From Daphnia carinata (taxonomy: Eukaryota; Arthropoda; Branchiopoda; Diplostraca; Daphniidae): 64,000 nucleotides of DNA. Made by a program: the position numbers and the translations under genes. The notes beneath the pieces are model-generated. The model was not told where the DNA came from. It saw only the letters and a list, made by a program, of their open reading frames with translations, and made no database searches. Shown one piece after another: positions 21,560 through 32,515 of this stretch. The first letter of the stretch is position 1. Each line of letters begins with the position of its first letter. The stretch lies in contig NC_081337.1 in the NCBI RefSeq assembly GCF_022539665.2, positions 1,232,239 to 1,296,238 of the forward strand, given 5' to 3'.

Positions 21560-22170
21560 ATATCGTTAAGGCCAGAGTCAGACCGGCAGGAAATAGGCGC
21601 ATAATGGTAAAGCCAGGGTCGGCGTATGATCATATTCCCAATTTGTTTTGCATATATGCATCAAGTGTTAAGACCGGAGTCGGTGAATAGATATTAAACT
21701 TAACCTCATGTGTATGCATAGATTTGTTGAGACCGGTGTCGGCGGAGAGACGTTTTTCCAATTAACATCGTTTGTATGCATAGATTTGTTGAGGCTGTTT
21801 TCAGCGAATGTGCATATTCCCAATTAACATTACGTATATCATGAATCGTTAAGGCCGGTGTCGGCGAGTAGGAATATTATCAATTATATCTGCGTATGTG
21901 TATGGATCGTTAAGGCCGTTGTCGGTGGGTATGCATTCTGTCGGTGTATATGTATGTATTGTTAAGGCCAGTGTCGGCAAATAAGCATAGCTCAAATTGA
22001 ACTTGTGTGTGTGAATTTGTTAGGGCTTTAACAGTCCACGCGTATACGCAATGTCATTGGAAGTGTACCCATTCGCCGACATCAGCCTTATCGATTTATG
22101 CATACAAACAAATTTAATTGGGAATATGCTCCTTCGTCGGAACCGGCCTTAACAATTCGGTGCGATATTC
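21560..22170. repeat. Degenerate ~60-bp tandem array that changes orientation
   Basis: Copies of a phrase like GTTAAGGCCGGTGTCGGCG recur at about 21565, 21610, 21668, 21728, 21790, 21850, 21910 and 21963, usually followed by a CATATTCCCAATTAAC-like segment and TGTATGCATAGAT. Spacing is mostly about 60 bp. After about 22060 the same unit appears as its complement: CGCCGACATCAGCCTTA (22075) and AATTGGGAATATGC then GGAACCGGCCTTAACAAT (22116-22160). The array is therefore inverted about a point near 22040. Confidence 0.75.
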
Positions 22171-22409
22171 TATATCATAATCCGTTATATAAGTATGGCG
22201 ATCCGAGGTCCTGCCCCTTTTGGGTGAAGGAAATTATGAACTTAGTGTCCATTCGTAGTGAAAGCTGTACAAGAACATGTGAAGTTCAAAATTTATTTAA
22301 GTGATTAGCGAATTCGATCTGTTGTCAGTCGCTTCAAATCGTTCCAACAGGGTGGAGGTGCTCAGTCTTACTCCCGTACTTTTTCAGAAAAAGTTTCTAA
22401 ACTTACGGC

Positions 22410-22544
22410 ATGAGTTCGGACGAGGAACCGGACCACGCGGAGGAGGACGGCGGGGAGTTTACCAGCATTCAGGACCTTTTCGGGTCCCGGATGTGGATAG
22501 ACATCTCGGGTAACCACTGCTACCACTATGAGGGTCGGGGGTAA
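22410..22544 (+). other. Short acidic ORF, unrecognised
   Basis: A 44-codon frame from ATG at 22410 starts MSSDEEPDHAEEDGGEFTSI and continues QDLFGSRMWIDISG before ending at TAA (22542). The acidic start followed by a hydrophobic, tryptophan-containing segment looks like real protein rather than random frame. GGGTAAC at about 22508 could be a splice donor, which would make this a first exon. The surrounding 22360-23000 is richer in CpG than its flanks. No homologue recognised. Confidence 0.25.
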
Positions 22545-23242
22545 TTCCGTTACCGAAGTGTGTCCGTTATTCGGGACTTTGCCTGCCGACAAATACGCAG
22601 CCCGAATTGCACGGTGGCACCGGGGGATGAGTACGCTCATCGCCCGGTTACCATTTGCGAAATTCGTATCTTCGTCTAAGATACCATTTCAGGATATATT
22701 GCGTGGAGCTCCGATCAGCCGCGAGGATACAGGTGGAGATTGCCTGAGTGACCCAGCATTACCGTTTACCCTGGGGGCTGCGGGATATATGCCATAGCGT
22801 ACGGGACATGGCAGCGCTCGCTCGGGCCGACCGTGGCAACGAACCGATCTGTGGGCTGCGCCGGATTCGGTGGAGTGAGAGGAAAGGGCGCACCGTGTGG
22901 CCCTTTGTGCGCATCGGCTGCGTTTAGACGAAAAGGGTGAACCCGCTGCCGGAATACGCCCGTCGGCATCGGGTGGTGGTTCCCCTGGAGCGGTGCCACC
23001 TTGGTAAGGCTTAGCTCAGCGAGAAGATCAGGGGTTTTTGTCTTTAAAGAGTAGGGAGAAACCCGCAAAACCATGAAGCGAAGGCTCACTTCTTCTATTT
23101 TATACTGATTTTTAAGTTTCTGCCAGGCCAAAAATAGCAAAAAACAAGGGAGGTGCTCGTTAAGAGGCGTTGACCTATTTGGGTTTGGCGTATAAAATTG
23201 TACTAGGTGGCAGATCGGAGTAGGTCATGTTGGCCGTTGAAG
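22545..23242. other. GC-richer non-coding stretch
   Basis: No supported gene. Both strands carry open frames of 80-125 codons over 22528-23140 but they overlap and show no domain; the high GC content explains the lack of stops. Confidence 0.4.
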
Positions 23243-23545
23243 GATGTTGAAGGAATTCCCCATCAAGGTGATAGCCTTCAACCCGCTGTGCGGTCATTCT
23301 GGGCATCTATGTAGCGTTTTCATGCTCATTAAGGGGCGTCGAGCTATGCATATTCGAACTCAGCAAACAAAGTTACGATTAGTCACAGGGTGTTCGTAGA
23401 CGGATCGTGCCATTTAAAATGGCTATCTAGCGGTCTGCCTTTTCGGCTAAAATCGATATGACAAATTGCCATCATAAGGTGTAGAAGGAGCTCCTGATCA
23501 CGGTGAAAGCCTTCAAACCGCTGTGCGGATATTTCCGACGTCCGT
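23243..23545 (+). repeat. Direct repeat, period about 240 bp
   Basis: GATAGCCTTCAACCCGCTGTGCGG at about 23270 recurs as GAAAGCCTTCAAACCGCTGTGCGG at about 23507, with matching flanks on both sides (GAAGGAATTCCCCATCAAGG versus GAAGGAGCTCCTGATCACGG). Two diverged copies of a unit of about 240 bp. Confidence 0.6.
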
Positions 23546-23629
23546 CGTGACCTGACCTGCCACGCTGAGCACCAACCACTTCCACCACTGGAAGTATGAA
23601 TTGTCTTTGAAATCTTATATTTAATCACA

Positions 23630-23960
23630 AAATGGCTCCTGAACCGTATGGCACGACCATCCCTTGTTGAATTTGCTAGTGAAAGCATTACGCAGCTTCC
23701 ACCGTCCATACGTACTAAGGCTCGTTCTGTAGCGTAATCGAAAAAACGTTATTTTGGCTCCGCAACGGTGTGAAACGACTACGTCTTGTTTAATTTGTTC
23801 ACCTGAACAACAATCAGCTTCCACCGCCCACACGTGCTAAGACTGGTTATGCGTAACCGAGAAAAGCTTTCTACAAAAAAGAAGAAAATGGTTCCCCAAC
23901 CGTGTGATGGGCCCATGCCCTGTTTAACATGTTAATAAGAACAAATTTCAAGCGTTGTGC
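23630..23960 (+). repeat. Tandem repeat, period about 125 bp, 2.5 copies
   Basis: Three starts are seen: AAAATGGCTCCTGAACCGTATGG (about 23630), TTTTGGCTCCGCAACGGTGTG (about 23752) and AAAATGGTTCCCCAACCGTGTG (about 23885). The first two copies also share CAGCTTCCACCG followed by an ACGTGCTAAG-like phrase. The last copy is partial. Confidence 0.65.
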
Positions 23961-25739
23961 TTTCAAATACGTTTGTGGTGGGTTTCTTTTCCGCACTTTC
24001 AGATAAACTCATTTTAATGGTTTTTAAATGTGATGATGACGTTAGATTATATAAGTTTTCTCAAACAGCAGCGACTTTTATCTGGAGCAAACACTTTAAG
24101 CAAAGACAGGTTCCCTTGTTTACCTTTGTTTAAAAAATGGGGATGTCACATCCAACATTAAGAATTACGGTTCATACTCAAATAAACTTCTAATTTAAAT
24201 CACGGCATTAATCCCCTACGTTTATTGCAAACGATGATATTGCACAATATTATGGTTTGATGGTTGAGTGAAGAATAGGCCTATGTCACTGCCTTCATGC
24301 CTTAAATACATTCTCAATATGTGATCTACTTTTTCACTACTTTCGGCTACCATTTGGTGGTGGAATGAAACATGCTACCAAATTGTAGTACTTGCTACCA
24401 TTTGGTAGAAAAGCCGTCGATTTTTATACAGTAGAGAAAAGGTGGAGAAAAGAAGAGCCGTTACTAATACGTCTACCAACCGAAAATTTCGCATTGTTAG
24501 ACCATACTACCAGGGAACATACACTACTATATTCCTTCTATTTCCATCATATCATTCCATCTATTCCACCATATTAAACCTCTTTCCAACTTTTTATCCT
24601 ACTATTTTACCAGCTTTTTTTATTTTTAATATACGCGCGAAAAAGGTGTAGTTTGAAAGAAGCATTACTGTTTACTCGTTATTGTCAAATACAAAAAAAA
24701 CTAAAATTTCTTGGTTGCCCTTTGCAACATGTAACATAGAGCAAGGGGCGGGGGTGCATTTCTTGGTATTGAAAATTTATTGAAAATTTACTTCTGAATT
24801 TCGATAAATGCGCTTCGAATGAAGTGAATTACAAACAGTTTAACATATCTTGATTAATAAAAAAACATGTAACATAAGGAAACTGGCTTTAATAAGAAGA
24901 TCAAATAGAGAGATCTAGTGTGGCTGCTGGAATTTTTGTCTCCCCACTTTCTATACATTTAAGTGTATAAACAAATATGCCACTGAAGGACGTACTCTAC
25001 CAGGGTGGACATGGAAAAATAAGGAGTCAAAAAAATAATATAATGTGGTGAGTGTTATAGGGCATTTTATGCGAAACATATTGTAGCAGTAACATTGGAC
25101 ACACAAGAACCAGTAACACTGTAGCACTAGCATGCAAGCACTATCGCATGGGGTCGGTAAATATGTAACAGGGCTGAAGCACTAGGCCACCAGTTGGTCT
25201 TAGTAGTTAGCCCTCGGTCTGGCCATGCACCAACACAGATCCGTAGGCTAACGCGTCAGGCCGCCGGGCCGCGGCACAATCACTAACCCAATCACACTCA
25301 CACAGGGCACTAGAGTTAGGTTATGTCTTCACACACCGTCACCACCGAATAATTACAACCACCACAAGCCTTTTTTCCACAATAGGGTTATAATACACTT
25401 CACAAGTCCCACACGGCACAACTGGCTCCTAGGTACCTACCTCCGCAGAATATCCTGCTATCCTCCCCAGTCTTCCCCATAACCGTCCTCGATTCCTCTT
25501 ACAGCCTTCTTTTTGGTTACCTGGTAGCTGCCAGGCAGCCTCCTCAGTCCCTCTTGCATCATCCTCAGGTAGTACCAATAAACTCCCATGGTATTAGCAT
25601 ATAGAATAGAACCAATACAGAACCAATTATAGAACCAAGCCTTTAAATGTAATTAAAATAAAAAAGAAAATTAAAGGACAATAGAATATTTGAAATGGTT
25701 TATTCACATTCAAAAGCTTGATCTTTAATTGGAATTGGC
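23961..25739. other. Non-coding DNA, possible unplaced LTR
   Basis: No coding signal. From 25153 (TGTAACAGGGCTGAAGC) to about 25600 the composition changes to GC- and CA-rich, which together with the TGTAACA start would fit an LTR, but no matching end or target duplication was found. CTACCATTTGGT recurs near 24347 and 24395. Confidence 0.35.
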
Positions 25740-25747
25740 GATGAAAT

Positions 25748-26265
25748 TAGGGCTCGGCCCCACGACGATCGGGCACGATTTTGGCCGACCCGCGCGGTTT
25801 TTTTTTTTAAAGGACAAACCGGTGCGGTTCGGTTTGCCAATTTTTCCAAACCGATTGAACCGCGGTTTGACACGAAATTTGTATCCCTTTACGGTTTTGC
25901 AGGGTTTGCACTATGAATTTCCAGTTTGCATAGGACAATACATCAGTAATAGAGTTTGCCGCTAGATGGCGGAAAGATCGAACCAATTTTCGATCGCGAT
26001 ACTTACAAGTCTGATCGGAAATTTTATTTCAAGCAAGTTTCAGACCGCCATTACGTTCATATCAATTAGTGATAATTACTTGATTTGTAATTTTAGCAAA
26101 ATTTCAAAAAAAAAAATTTAATAGCGGTTCATACCGGTTTGGCCCAGTTGCAAACCGAAAACCGAACCGCAGTCAAAAATGGCTAAACCAAACCGACGGT
26201 TTAACGATTTTTAAATGAAAAACCGCGGTTTGCCCCCAATCAACGACGATCGGGGCCGAGCCCTA
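25748..26265. mobile_element. hAT-type MITE
   Basis: The ends are exact inverted repeats: TAGGGCTCGGCCCC at 25748 and GGGGCCGAGCCCTA at 26265, with the similarity continuing through ACGACGATCGGG. GATGAAAT flanks both sides (25740-25747 and 26266-26273), a perfect 8-bp target duplication as made by hAT transposases. The 518-bp interior has no transposase and is marked by many copies of AACCGCGGTTTG-like motifs in both directions just inside the ends, probably transposase-binding repeats. It would need a transposase from elsewhere; the termini differ from those of hAT-1 and hAT-2 in this window. Confidence 0.88.
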
Positions 26266-26273
26266 GATGAAAT

Positions 26274-26874
26274 ACGATTGACTCTTAAAATATTTTAGGT
26301 CAGTCCTATTTAACCAAGGCATTAGCTCTATTTCTATATAGAGATAGGAATATTTTCAAAAATTGTTCCAATTGGAACGATGACCTTCCAATTTGGTAGG
26401 CAATATATCGCGTAAAAAACGTCGGTTTATATGTATTTTCCTTTTTAAAATACCGATGGTGTTTACCCATTATTTAAATGGTTCACAAAACCATTTTTTC
26501 TTATGCTATTTTAATTAAAATTACAGGAGAACATGAACTATATTGTATTTAATAGTGTTCATTTAACAAAATACTATTAGAGCAAAATCAGAAATACTTA
26601 TTACTTGTATTGCACTTTATAGTGGTCATAACAAACTTTTCCAATTTCATAAATTTTTTACTATTTCATACTTCTATCGTTACCTAATTCTAAATTTTAA
26701 TTTTTAATTCTAATTTGAAATGGTAAACCCAAAAATTTACATTATCTAACAATTCTACTTGAGCCAAATGTCTTCGTGATACTTTAAAACTCACGAGTCT
26801 TACTTTCAAGAAGGGATCTCCTAAAGCACACCTGAGCATATCACCAACGATTTCTTGAATTGAAAATATTGGCA
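26274..26874. other. AT-rich DNA, no gene called
   Basis: AT-rich. A 61-codon minus frame at 26690-26875 (MPIFSIQEIVGDMLRCALGD) reads somewhat like protein but matches nothing I recognise and abuts the Gypsy-E LTR. Confidence 0.35.
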
Positions 26875-27263
26875 TGTTTCTCCCTAATTTTCCAGCCTCT
26901 TGTGGCCCTCCTCAGTACATCTCAACGGTATGATTGATGCCTTGGGGAGGCTAAGAGCCTTTTAGGAGGTTCCCAGGAAGGAGATGTGCCGTGTGGGGTA
27001 ACTCACTAGCTGACCTACTGACTGACTAATTGACTTACTAACTAACTGACTTACTCCTCTGCTACTCCCTTTTCTCTTTTAGTACTGAATTTCCTAAGAC
27101 TCACGATTGGCTGATGCAAGAATCATCCCTGCACCAGTCTTGAGTAGGTCATTCAAGAATAGTCTCGTCTAGTCTCGGGGGTTTTAGGGCGACATACGAG
27201 CAACGTCATTCCTTTAATTTCTTTATTTATCCTTTCTGGGTTATGTAATTTAACATCGTTACA
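26875..27263 (-). promoter_or_regulatory. Probable Gypsy-E 3' LTR
   Basis: On the minus strand the block starts TGTAACGATG and appears to end GAGAAACA, LTR-type ends, directly after the Gypsy-E pol 3' end and a G-rich tract (GTGGGGCGGG) that could be the polypurine tract. It contains a run of GACT/AACT-like tetranucleotide repeats near 27005-27055. The far boundary is inferred since the 5' LTR is missing. Confidence 0.5.
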
Positions 27264-27351
27264 AATATTCCCGCCCCACAAAGTGATCGACCCGATCACC
27301 GACAATACTTAGTACATTTTTCATGGCTCCGCAGGTAGTAGGGATTATTTT

Positions 27352-30242
27352 TCACAGTTGCCGTTTATTTTTGCTCTCGCCGTCCGTTGCCTGCCCGAAA
27401 CTTTGATCATAGCTGGCGCTACTCCACCCAGCACCCAGACTCTCCGGCATATCGCTCCGTGATCCGACTGACCTTACGGGTCCTTCTCCCTCCGCGACAC
27501 CAGAACTATATCCCACAGACGTCTGCGTATCCACGAGCGGGTCCATTGTACCCCCTTGCCGTCGAACCCGACCGCGATCCCCGGTTACAGACATTTTTTT
27601 GCTACTATGGGGGCTGACAACAGAACCGGCTCCGAGGTCGTTTCTAACAAAAAATCTTTTCATTCGACTAACGTGGACAACGTCACATAATCCCTCCTTC
27701 CTGCGGCAACTTGTTAAGAAATAATTTAAATCTAACTACCCTAAGTGGGCCAAAATACTGACTCATTAGCTTCTCGGAACGACCCTTCCGTCCGAGTGGA
27801 GTGAAAACTAATACTAATTCCTCAGGATCATAGGACATCGGTATACGTTTTTGATTATAGTGGTGGCGCTGTTTTGCACGGACGATCGCTAACTTACGGT
27901 GCACGTCTTCCTGTAGGGACTGTATTCGGGTGGCGTACCGAAATATCGAAGGGACATCGGGGTGATGGTCAAATTAATTGAAACGATTTCTTAACTCCAC
28001 GTGTATCGGTAGATTTGCCTCACGTCCGTACAATAAATAGAAGGGGCTACAACCAATCGAGTCCTGGAGGCTGGTATTATACCCGAAAGTTACGTACGCT
28101 AATAATTGGCCCCAGTTCCTTTTGGTTAGTGTAGACGTACATTGATAGCATTTGGGCGAGGGTTCGGTTATAGCGCTCCACTGAGCCGTTACATAGTGGA
28201 TGATATGCGGTTGTCGTGATATGCTTGCTTCTCAAATCGGAAAATAGCTGCTTGGAAAATTTGGAAGTAACGTATCGCCCAACATCTGTCAATAGTTTCG
28301 ATGGTACACCGTGTTGTAAGACTACGCTCTCGATGAAAAATTTTACTATTTCTTCGCTTACTATTTTGGGTATGGCTTTAACAGTAACCCATTTCGTGAA
28401 ATAGTCTACAACTACGAAGAATATAGCGATTGCCAAAGTCGCTCAAAGGAAAGGCCATAGGACATCCATTCCCACCATTTTGAAAGGATGGTTGATGTTG
28501 GTTGATTTTAGGAATCCTACCCCTTTCGTTTGTGGTCGCTTTTTCATCTGACAATCGCCAAGCTCTTCACATATTTTGATAATCATAGATAACATTTTTG
28601 GCCAGTAGTACCTACTAGTGATTTTATCTACCGTTCGACCAATCCCTAAATGTCCTGCGGTTATATCCTCATGACAGGCTAGTAGCACTTGTCTTACCAA
28701 AGTCCTGGGTACACAGAGCTGTAGTCTCTCCCTTCCCTTTCTAATTGTGCGACGTATAATAACCTATCCTGAACTACATACTGTCGTCTTACCTTGGCCT
28801 CGTTCTCCGGTACCGGTCATTTTTCTAATGCCTGTCTAATTGCCCTACAGAACGGATAATTCTCTTGCGCGTTCTCTATCTCAACTTGAGTTGTATCCCT
28901 AGTGTTTAATAGCTGGGCAGAATAAAGCGGAGCGTCCGCCTCATCCTCCAGCTCATCGACAAGGCCTCTCGATAGGGCATCAGCGTCCCGATGCAACCTC
29001 CCATTCTTATGAACAATCTCTATGTCTAAATCCTGTAGACTCAAACTCCATCGCACAAATGGCCCTGTTGAGTCTCTCTCCTTCTGGAGCCAACATAAAG
29101 CATGTGTTCAATGACCACACGAACTCGCATTCCCCAGACAAACGCTTGGAAACGACGTACTGAGAAAACTAGAGCTAGGCATTCCAATTCAGTTATCGAG
29201 TAATTCTTCTCGCATTCCTTTAACAATCGTGAGGCGTACGCAATTGCATGTTCTTTCCCTTCCACGCGCTGAACTAACACGGCACCTAACCCTTCCCTCG
29301 ACGCATCACTATGTATATATCTCCATTGGCAAATTGTAATCGGGATGTCAGAGGACAGGCTCGGTACTCAGGGCTCTCTTTAGATGCTCAAAGCTATTGC
29401 GTTGTTTCGGGTCCCCACCTGAACTTTACCCCCTTCTTCGACAAGTTGCTCATCGGCCACGCAATTTCCGAAAATCATGGGATAAAGCGTCTATAATAAG
29501 AGCATGTGCCAATAAACCGTTGCACCTCCTTCAAGTTAGTTGGCGTCGGGAATTCGGATACGGCCTTAATCTTCTCCTTACTATGTGACCTAATATTAGC
29601 AACTTCGGCTCGAAAAAGTAACATTTTTTGAACTTTAATTTAACCTTCGCCTCAGATACACAACGCAATACTAGCTCTAATCTTTGGAAATGCTCTTCAA
29701 ACGTACGGGCCAAAATTACGATGTCGTCGATGTAGACTAGGCAAGTGCACCATTTCAAACCTGCTAGCAAAACGTCCATAATGCGTTGGAAGGTCCTCGG
29801 CTTGTTACCAACCCAAACAGCAAGACCTTGAATTGAAATAACCTATCCGTAGTTATGAAAGCGGTTTTGGGCCTATCCCCCTCTTTAACTTTGATTTGCC
29901 AAAAACCTTACTGCATATCGAAGGACGTGAAATAGGTGGAACTTTCCAACAGATCGATCCTCCACAGTTACCTGATTGATCTTACGGTAATCCCCGCAAG
30001 ATCGCGATGTACCATCCGATTTCTTGACTAAGACCACCTCACCCATGGGCCGGTGAGGCCCATGGACCGAAGGCTGGCTCTATTTCGTTGTTTCGAAGCA
30101 TCTCCTCGACCTCGTCCCTTACTAACTCCCCTTGCTTAAATGAGCTAGCATATGGCGGTTGGTATGTTGGTCGAGCGTTACCAGTGTCAATGGTATGGGC
30201 AGCGATATCAACTTGTCCCAGATATCGCGAAACAGTGATCAA
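27352..30242 (-). pseudogene. pol: Gypsy-E pol, decayed
   Basis: Right to left: RT start AAHTIDTGNARPTYQPPYA (30200 region) with EEMLRNNEIEPAFGPWASP; then out of frame GEVVLVKKSDGTSRSCGDYR; the catalytic YIDD in CLVYIDDIVILARTFEEHF (about 29740-29690); RNase H as EKNYSITELECLALVFSVRR (29230 region) and RWSLSLQDLDIEIVHKNGRL ending DALSRGL (29050-28970). The integrase zinc-binding part HEDITAGHLGIGRTVDKITS lies at 28670, the core FVVVDYFTKWVTVKAIPKIV with KLLTDVGRYVTSKF and NGSVERYNRTLAQML (catalytic D and E) at 28420-28150. The C-terminal module (YFGPLRVVRF) is at 27760. GR in place of the usual G-x-Q/N after the second aspartate is odd. Several frameshifts; inactive. Confidence 0.85.
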
Positions 30243-30390
30243 ACCTCGGTAAGAGCTGAAGACCGCGTCTTCGCTGCTCCTCCGTCAATCTCTCGCTCTC
30301 GTTCGGCGTGGAACAGTACAGTTCATTTTTTGTGTGTTCGCGCGGTTTTTTTTCTTTCTCCGCCGTGCTCGTTTTTTTTCTCTTTCTTCT
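30243..30390. other. Pyrimidine-rich DNA between Gypsy-E and MITE
   Basis: T/C-rich sequence with no open frame. With 31169-31400 on the other side of the MITE, which has similar T runs, it seems to be one block split by the MITE. Confidence 0.35.
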
Positions 30391-31169
30391 ACAGTACCGG
30401 TCCAGTTATAGAACCGGCCTGTGAGCGGTTCTATAACTGAATGGTTCTATAACCGAGCAGCCGATCTCAGAGCCACTTATCGTCGGTTCTTTCATCACAC
30501 AAATTTTGACAGTATGGGAATGTAAAAGCAAATAACATAGGGATAGTGCTGATCTCTATGCAACTACCCAGAATAGGGGGAAGGGCATTATCATATTAGA
30601 ATTTAATACCTCAACAATTCCTGCATTATTTTTACCAACAATCGGGTTCTACCACAAAGAGGATGCCCCATCAAAGATTGGTCAATATATTAGATACAGT
30701 GCTGGTCCACTTCGAGAAACCCTTAGCTATGAAACCGGCTCGGTTATCGAACCGATTTTTCTTTGCCGTGTTTCAGTGCCCATAATTAATAAATGGGAAA
30801 AAACGACACGACGAGCAAAACGACACGAAAAGTATATTTAAAAATTCTGATAACATTAAAAGGCAAAGGAAATAGTAGCACAATAAACCATTTTGTTCTA
30901 TTGTTTTCCGCCTGAATTCGTTTGGAAGGCTATTATTTAACGTAGAGTCATTAAACCAATTTGTACTATTGTCTAAAATTGCTAAAACCAATTTCAGTAA
31001 CATGTGTTTGTACGTTTTAAAGTGCGTAATCCATTCATTCCCACCAAAAAATATAGATTTAGTTAAAAAATACAGCCAATGGCGGCGCTGAAACACGGCA
31101 TAGGAAAATCGGTTCGATAACCGAGCCGGTTCCATAGCTAGGCGGTTCTATAAGTGGACCGGCACTGTA
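30391..31169. mobile_element. MITE with ~85-bp inverted ends plus an extra outer end
   Basis: TACAGTGCTGGTCCACTT at 30695 and the complement of GGACCGGCACTGTA at 31168 form inverted repeats of about 85 bp that include AACCGGCTCGGTTATCGAAC on both sides. TA is present at both outer edges, as for Tc1/mariner-type insertion. A third terminus-like sequence, TACAGTACCGGTCCAGTTAT, lies farther left at about 30391 and also pairs with the right end, so either one element has a duplicated left end or a MITE inserted in a relative of itself. No coding capacity. Confidence 0.75.
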
Positions 31170-31514
31170 CAGTAGTTAGATTTTTTTTAGTGTGTGTGTG
31201 TTGCTTTGACGAGTGGTCTACTTGAGGGCTACTTTTTTTTTTTTCTTTCTTTTTTTTTGGGTGTGCTGGTCGTTTTTTTGGGGGGATTCTTATCCTCTGC
31301 CTCTTTGGCCTACGCCATTCATATAGTTTCATTATAAGTTTTTTTTCTTTCTTTTGCACAACTCGTGCTAAAAATGTTTTTCCGTGGTCAGCCATTGATT
31401 GGCTTCATCAATTTTTGTTTTGTTTTTCCTGGCTTTGTCGTTCTCGCGTCCTCATTTTTATTGTTGACTGCTCCAGTGTGGACACGGAACGAACGTTTTT
31501 TTGGGAATTTTTGT

Positions 31515-31689
31515 TGTCAGTGGGTTTCCAAAAGAACTCCGAGTTACAAGGTACAAACGCGGTATTTATACCAGAACAAGACACAAATATCAAGATAAAA
31601 TGGGTGGGATTACAATCACTTTTACTTGTTGAATGCTTGAGGGATGTAAGGGGCGGAGCTTCCTTTAGTTAGCCTTTGGGCTCGTTACA
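31515..31689 (-). promoter_or_regulatory. Gypsy-A 3' LTR (matched part)
   Basis: About 175 bp match 42080-42253 base by base with few changes, from TGTCAGTGGGTT through ATTTATACCAGAACAAGACA to CTCCTTTAGTTAGCC-like sequence and CTCGTTACA. On the minus strand it starts TGTAACGAGC and is preceded by a purine tract (AAGAGGGTAAGGAA), which marks it as the 3' LTR. Homology stops to the left of 31515, where T-rich sequence (31170-31514) begins, so the true outer boundary is uncertain. Confidence 0.75.
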
Positions 31690-31906
31690 TTCCTTACCCT
31701 CTTCGATGAAAAAGAATTGGTCCTCCAATTTGTATTTTGTTTCTCTATCACCGGCTACAGTTGCTGCTACGGACGAATAATGTGAGTTGATCCTCCACCG
31801 AAAGAGTTTGTATTTTCCTTCACCGGGTAAAATGATGAAATCAGTAAGAGTTGCTTTTGGTTAGGAAATTACCCCTCATACTGTAGTTATTAGGGTGTCT
31901 CCTTCT

Positions 31907-32515
31907 TTATTCTTTGTTTCGTTCCCATTCTTGAAATATGGCATGCACTTTTTTATTTAGTTTACCTGATTGAGGCGTGCGTCCTAGGGAATCTTTGATT
32001 CTTTCATCTGCTCCATGTCGAAGAAATAGCTCTATCATATCAACACGGTTGTATACAACTGCAACGTGTAGGGCGGTGTGGCCAAGTTTGTCTTGTTTGT
32101 TTATGTTGGTTGTTTGTTGCGCACAAATTTGGATGGCTAAATCTTCTAAGCCATACTGGGCCAGGTAATGTAAGACGGTTTCTCCACCCATCATCGCAAT
32201 GTTGATATTGGTTGGGATGGATGTTGGAGATGGGACTGTTTTCCCGTCCAATGACTCTTGAGTGTGTAGTGCTATGATGGCTGCCGCTGAAAGTGTTCTT
32301 GGCTGATGTGGATTCCGATACTCGAAGCTAAAATGTTGTTTCTGGCTGGAGCCGTGACAATAACCCAGGCTCACTCGACCTACTCTTTGTGTTAGACACT
32401 TTCTATCTGATGCAGGTGAGTGTAACCCAGCTCTGTCTGTTGCCATGAGCTGTCCTGTGTGTTCGAATGTGCCCGAGATTGAGCTAGTGTTAGCACATTC
32501 CTGAAGGACTAGCAT
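31907..32515 (-). CDS. Ankyrin-repeat ORF at the 3' end of Gypsy-A
   Basis: An open frame of 202 codons. Residues 1-100 are polar and without a recognised domain. From residue 110 there are about two and a half ankyrin repeats: GETVLHYLAQYGLEDLAIQI, then KLGHTALHVAVVYNRVDMIE followed by LFLRHGADERIKD, then SLGRTP with the third repeat degraded. Ankyrin repeats mediate protein-protein binding, usually in cytoplasm. The ORF is on the same strand as Env, lies between Env and the polypurine tract of the same element, and stops about 200 bp before the 3' LTR, so it was most likely the C-terminus of Env (cytoplasmic tail) or a separate accessory protein of the element. The start codon is arbitrary because the frame is probably continuous with damaged Env sequence upstream. 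A captured host gene is the alternative. Confidence 0.75.
   Translation of the reverse strand: MLVLQECANTSSISGTFEHTGQLMATDRAGLHSPASDRKCLTQRVGRVSLGYCHGSSQKQHFSFEYRNPHQPRTLSAAAIIALHTQESLDGKTVPSPTSIPTNINIAMMGGETVLHYLAQYGLEDLAIQICAQQTTNINKQDKLGHTALHVAVVYNRVDMIELFLRHGADERIKDSLGRTPQSGKLNKKVHAIFQEWERNKE

Larger units (their letters stand above)
26875..30242 (-). mobile_element. Gypsy-E retrotransposon, 5' part missing
   Basis: The minus strand carries reverse transcriptase, RNase H, integrase, an integrase C-terminal tail and a likely 3' LTR in Ty3/Gypsy order. Gag and protease are missing: coding similarity stops at 30242, where unrelated pyrimidine-rich DNA and a MITE follow. Confidence 0.8.

Noticed and set aside
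21560-22170. CRISPR-like regular spacing of short repeats
   Set aside because: Units are imperfect, adjacent with no unique spacers, in a eukaryotic transposon-rich context, and flip orientation.
22368-22640. Minus-strand frame with TRDVYPHPGPEK, reminiscent of the start of some non-LTR ORFs or of a 2A-like NPGP motif
   Set aside because: The residues do not match the 2A consensus, there is no RT nearby, and the opposite strand has a more protein-like short ORF.
22528-23140. Overlapping 90-125 codon frames on both strands
   Set aside because: GC-rich sequence with few stops; no domains.
25153-25620. Possible LTR beginning TGTAACAGGG
   Set aside because: No defined end, no target duplication and no partner LTR in the window.
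26690-26875. 61-codon minus frame next to the Gypsy-E LTR
   Set aside because: Reads somewhat like protein but too short and unmatched to call.
31138-31395. Lysine-rich minus-strand frame
   Set aside because: Results from T-runs of the plus strand; low-complexity composition.
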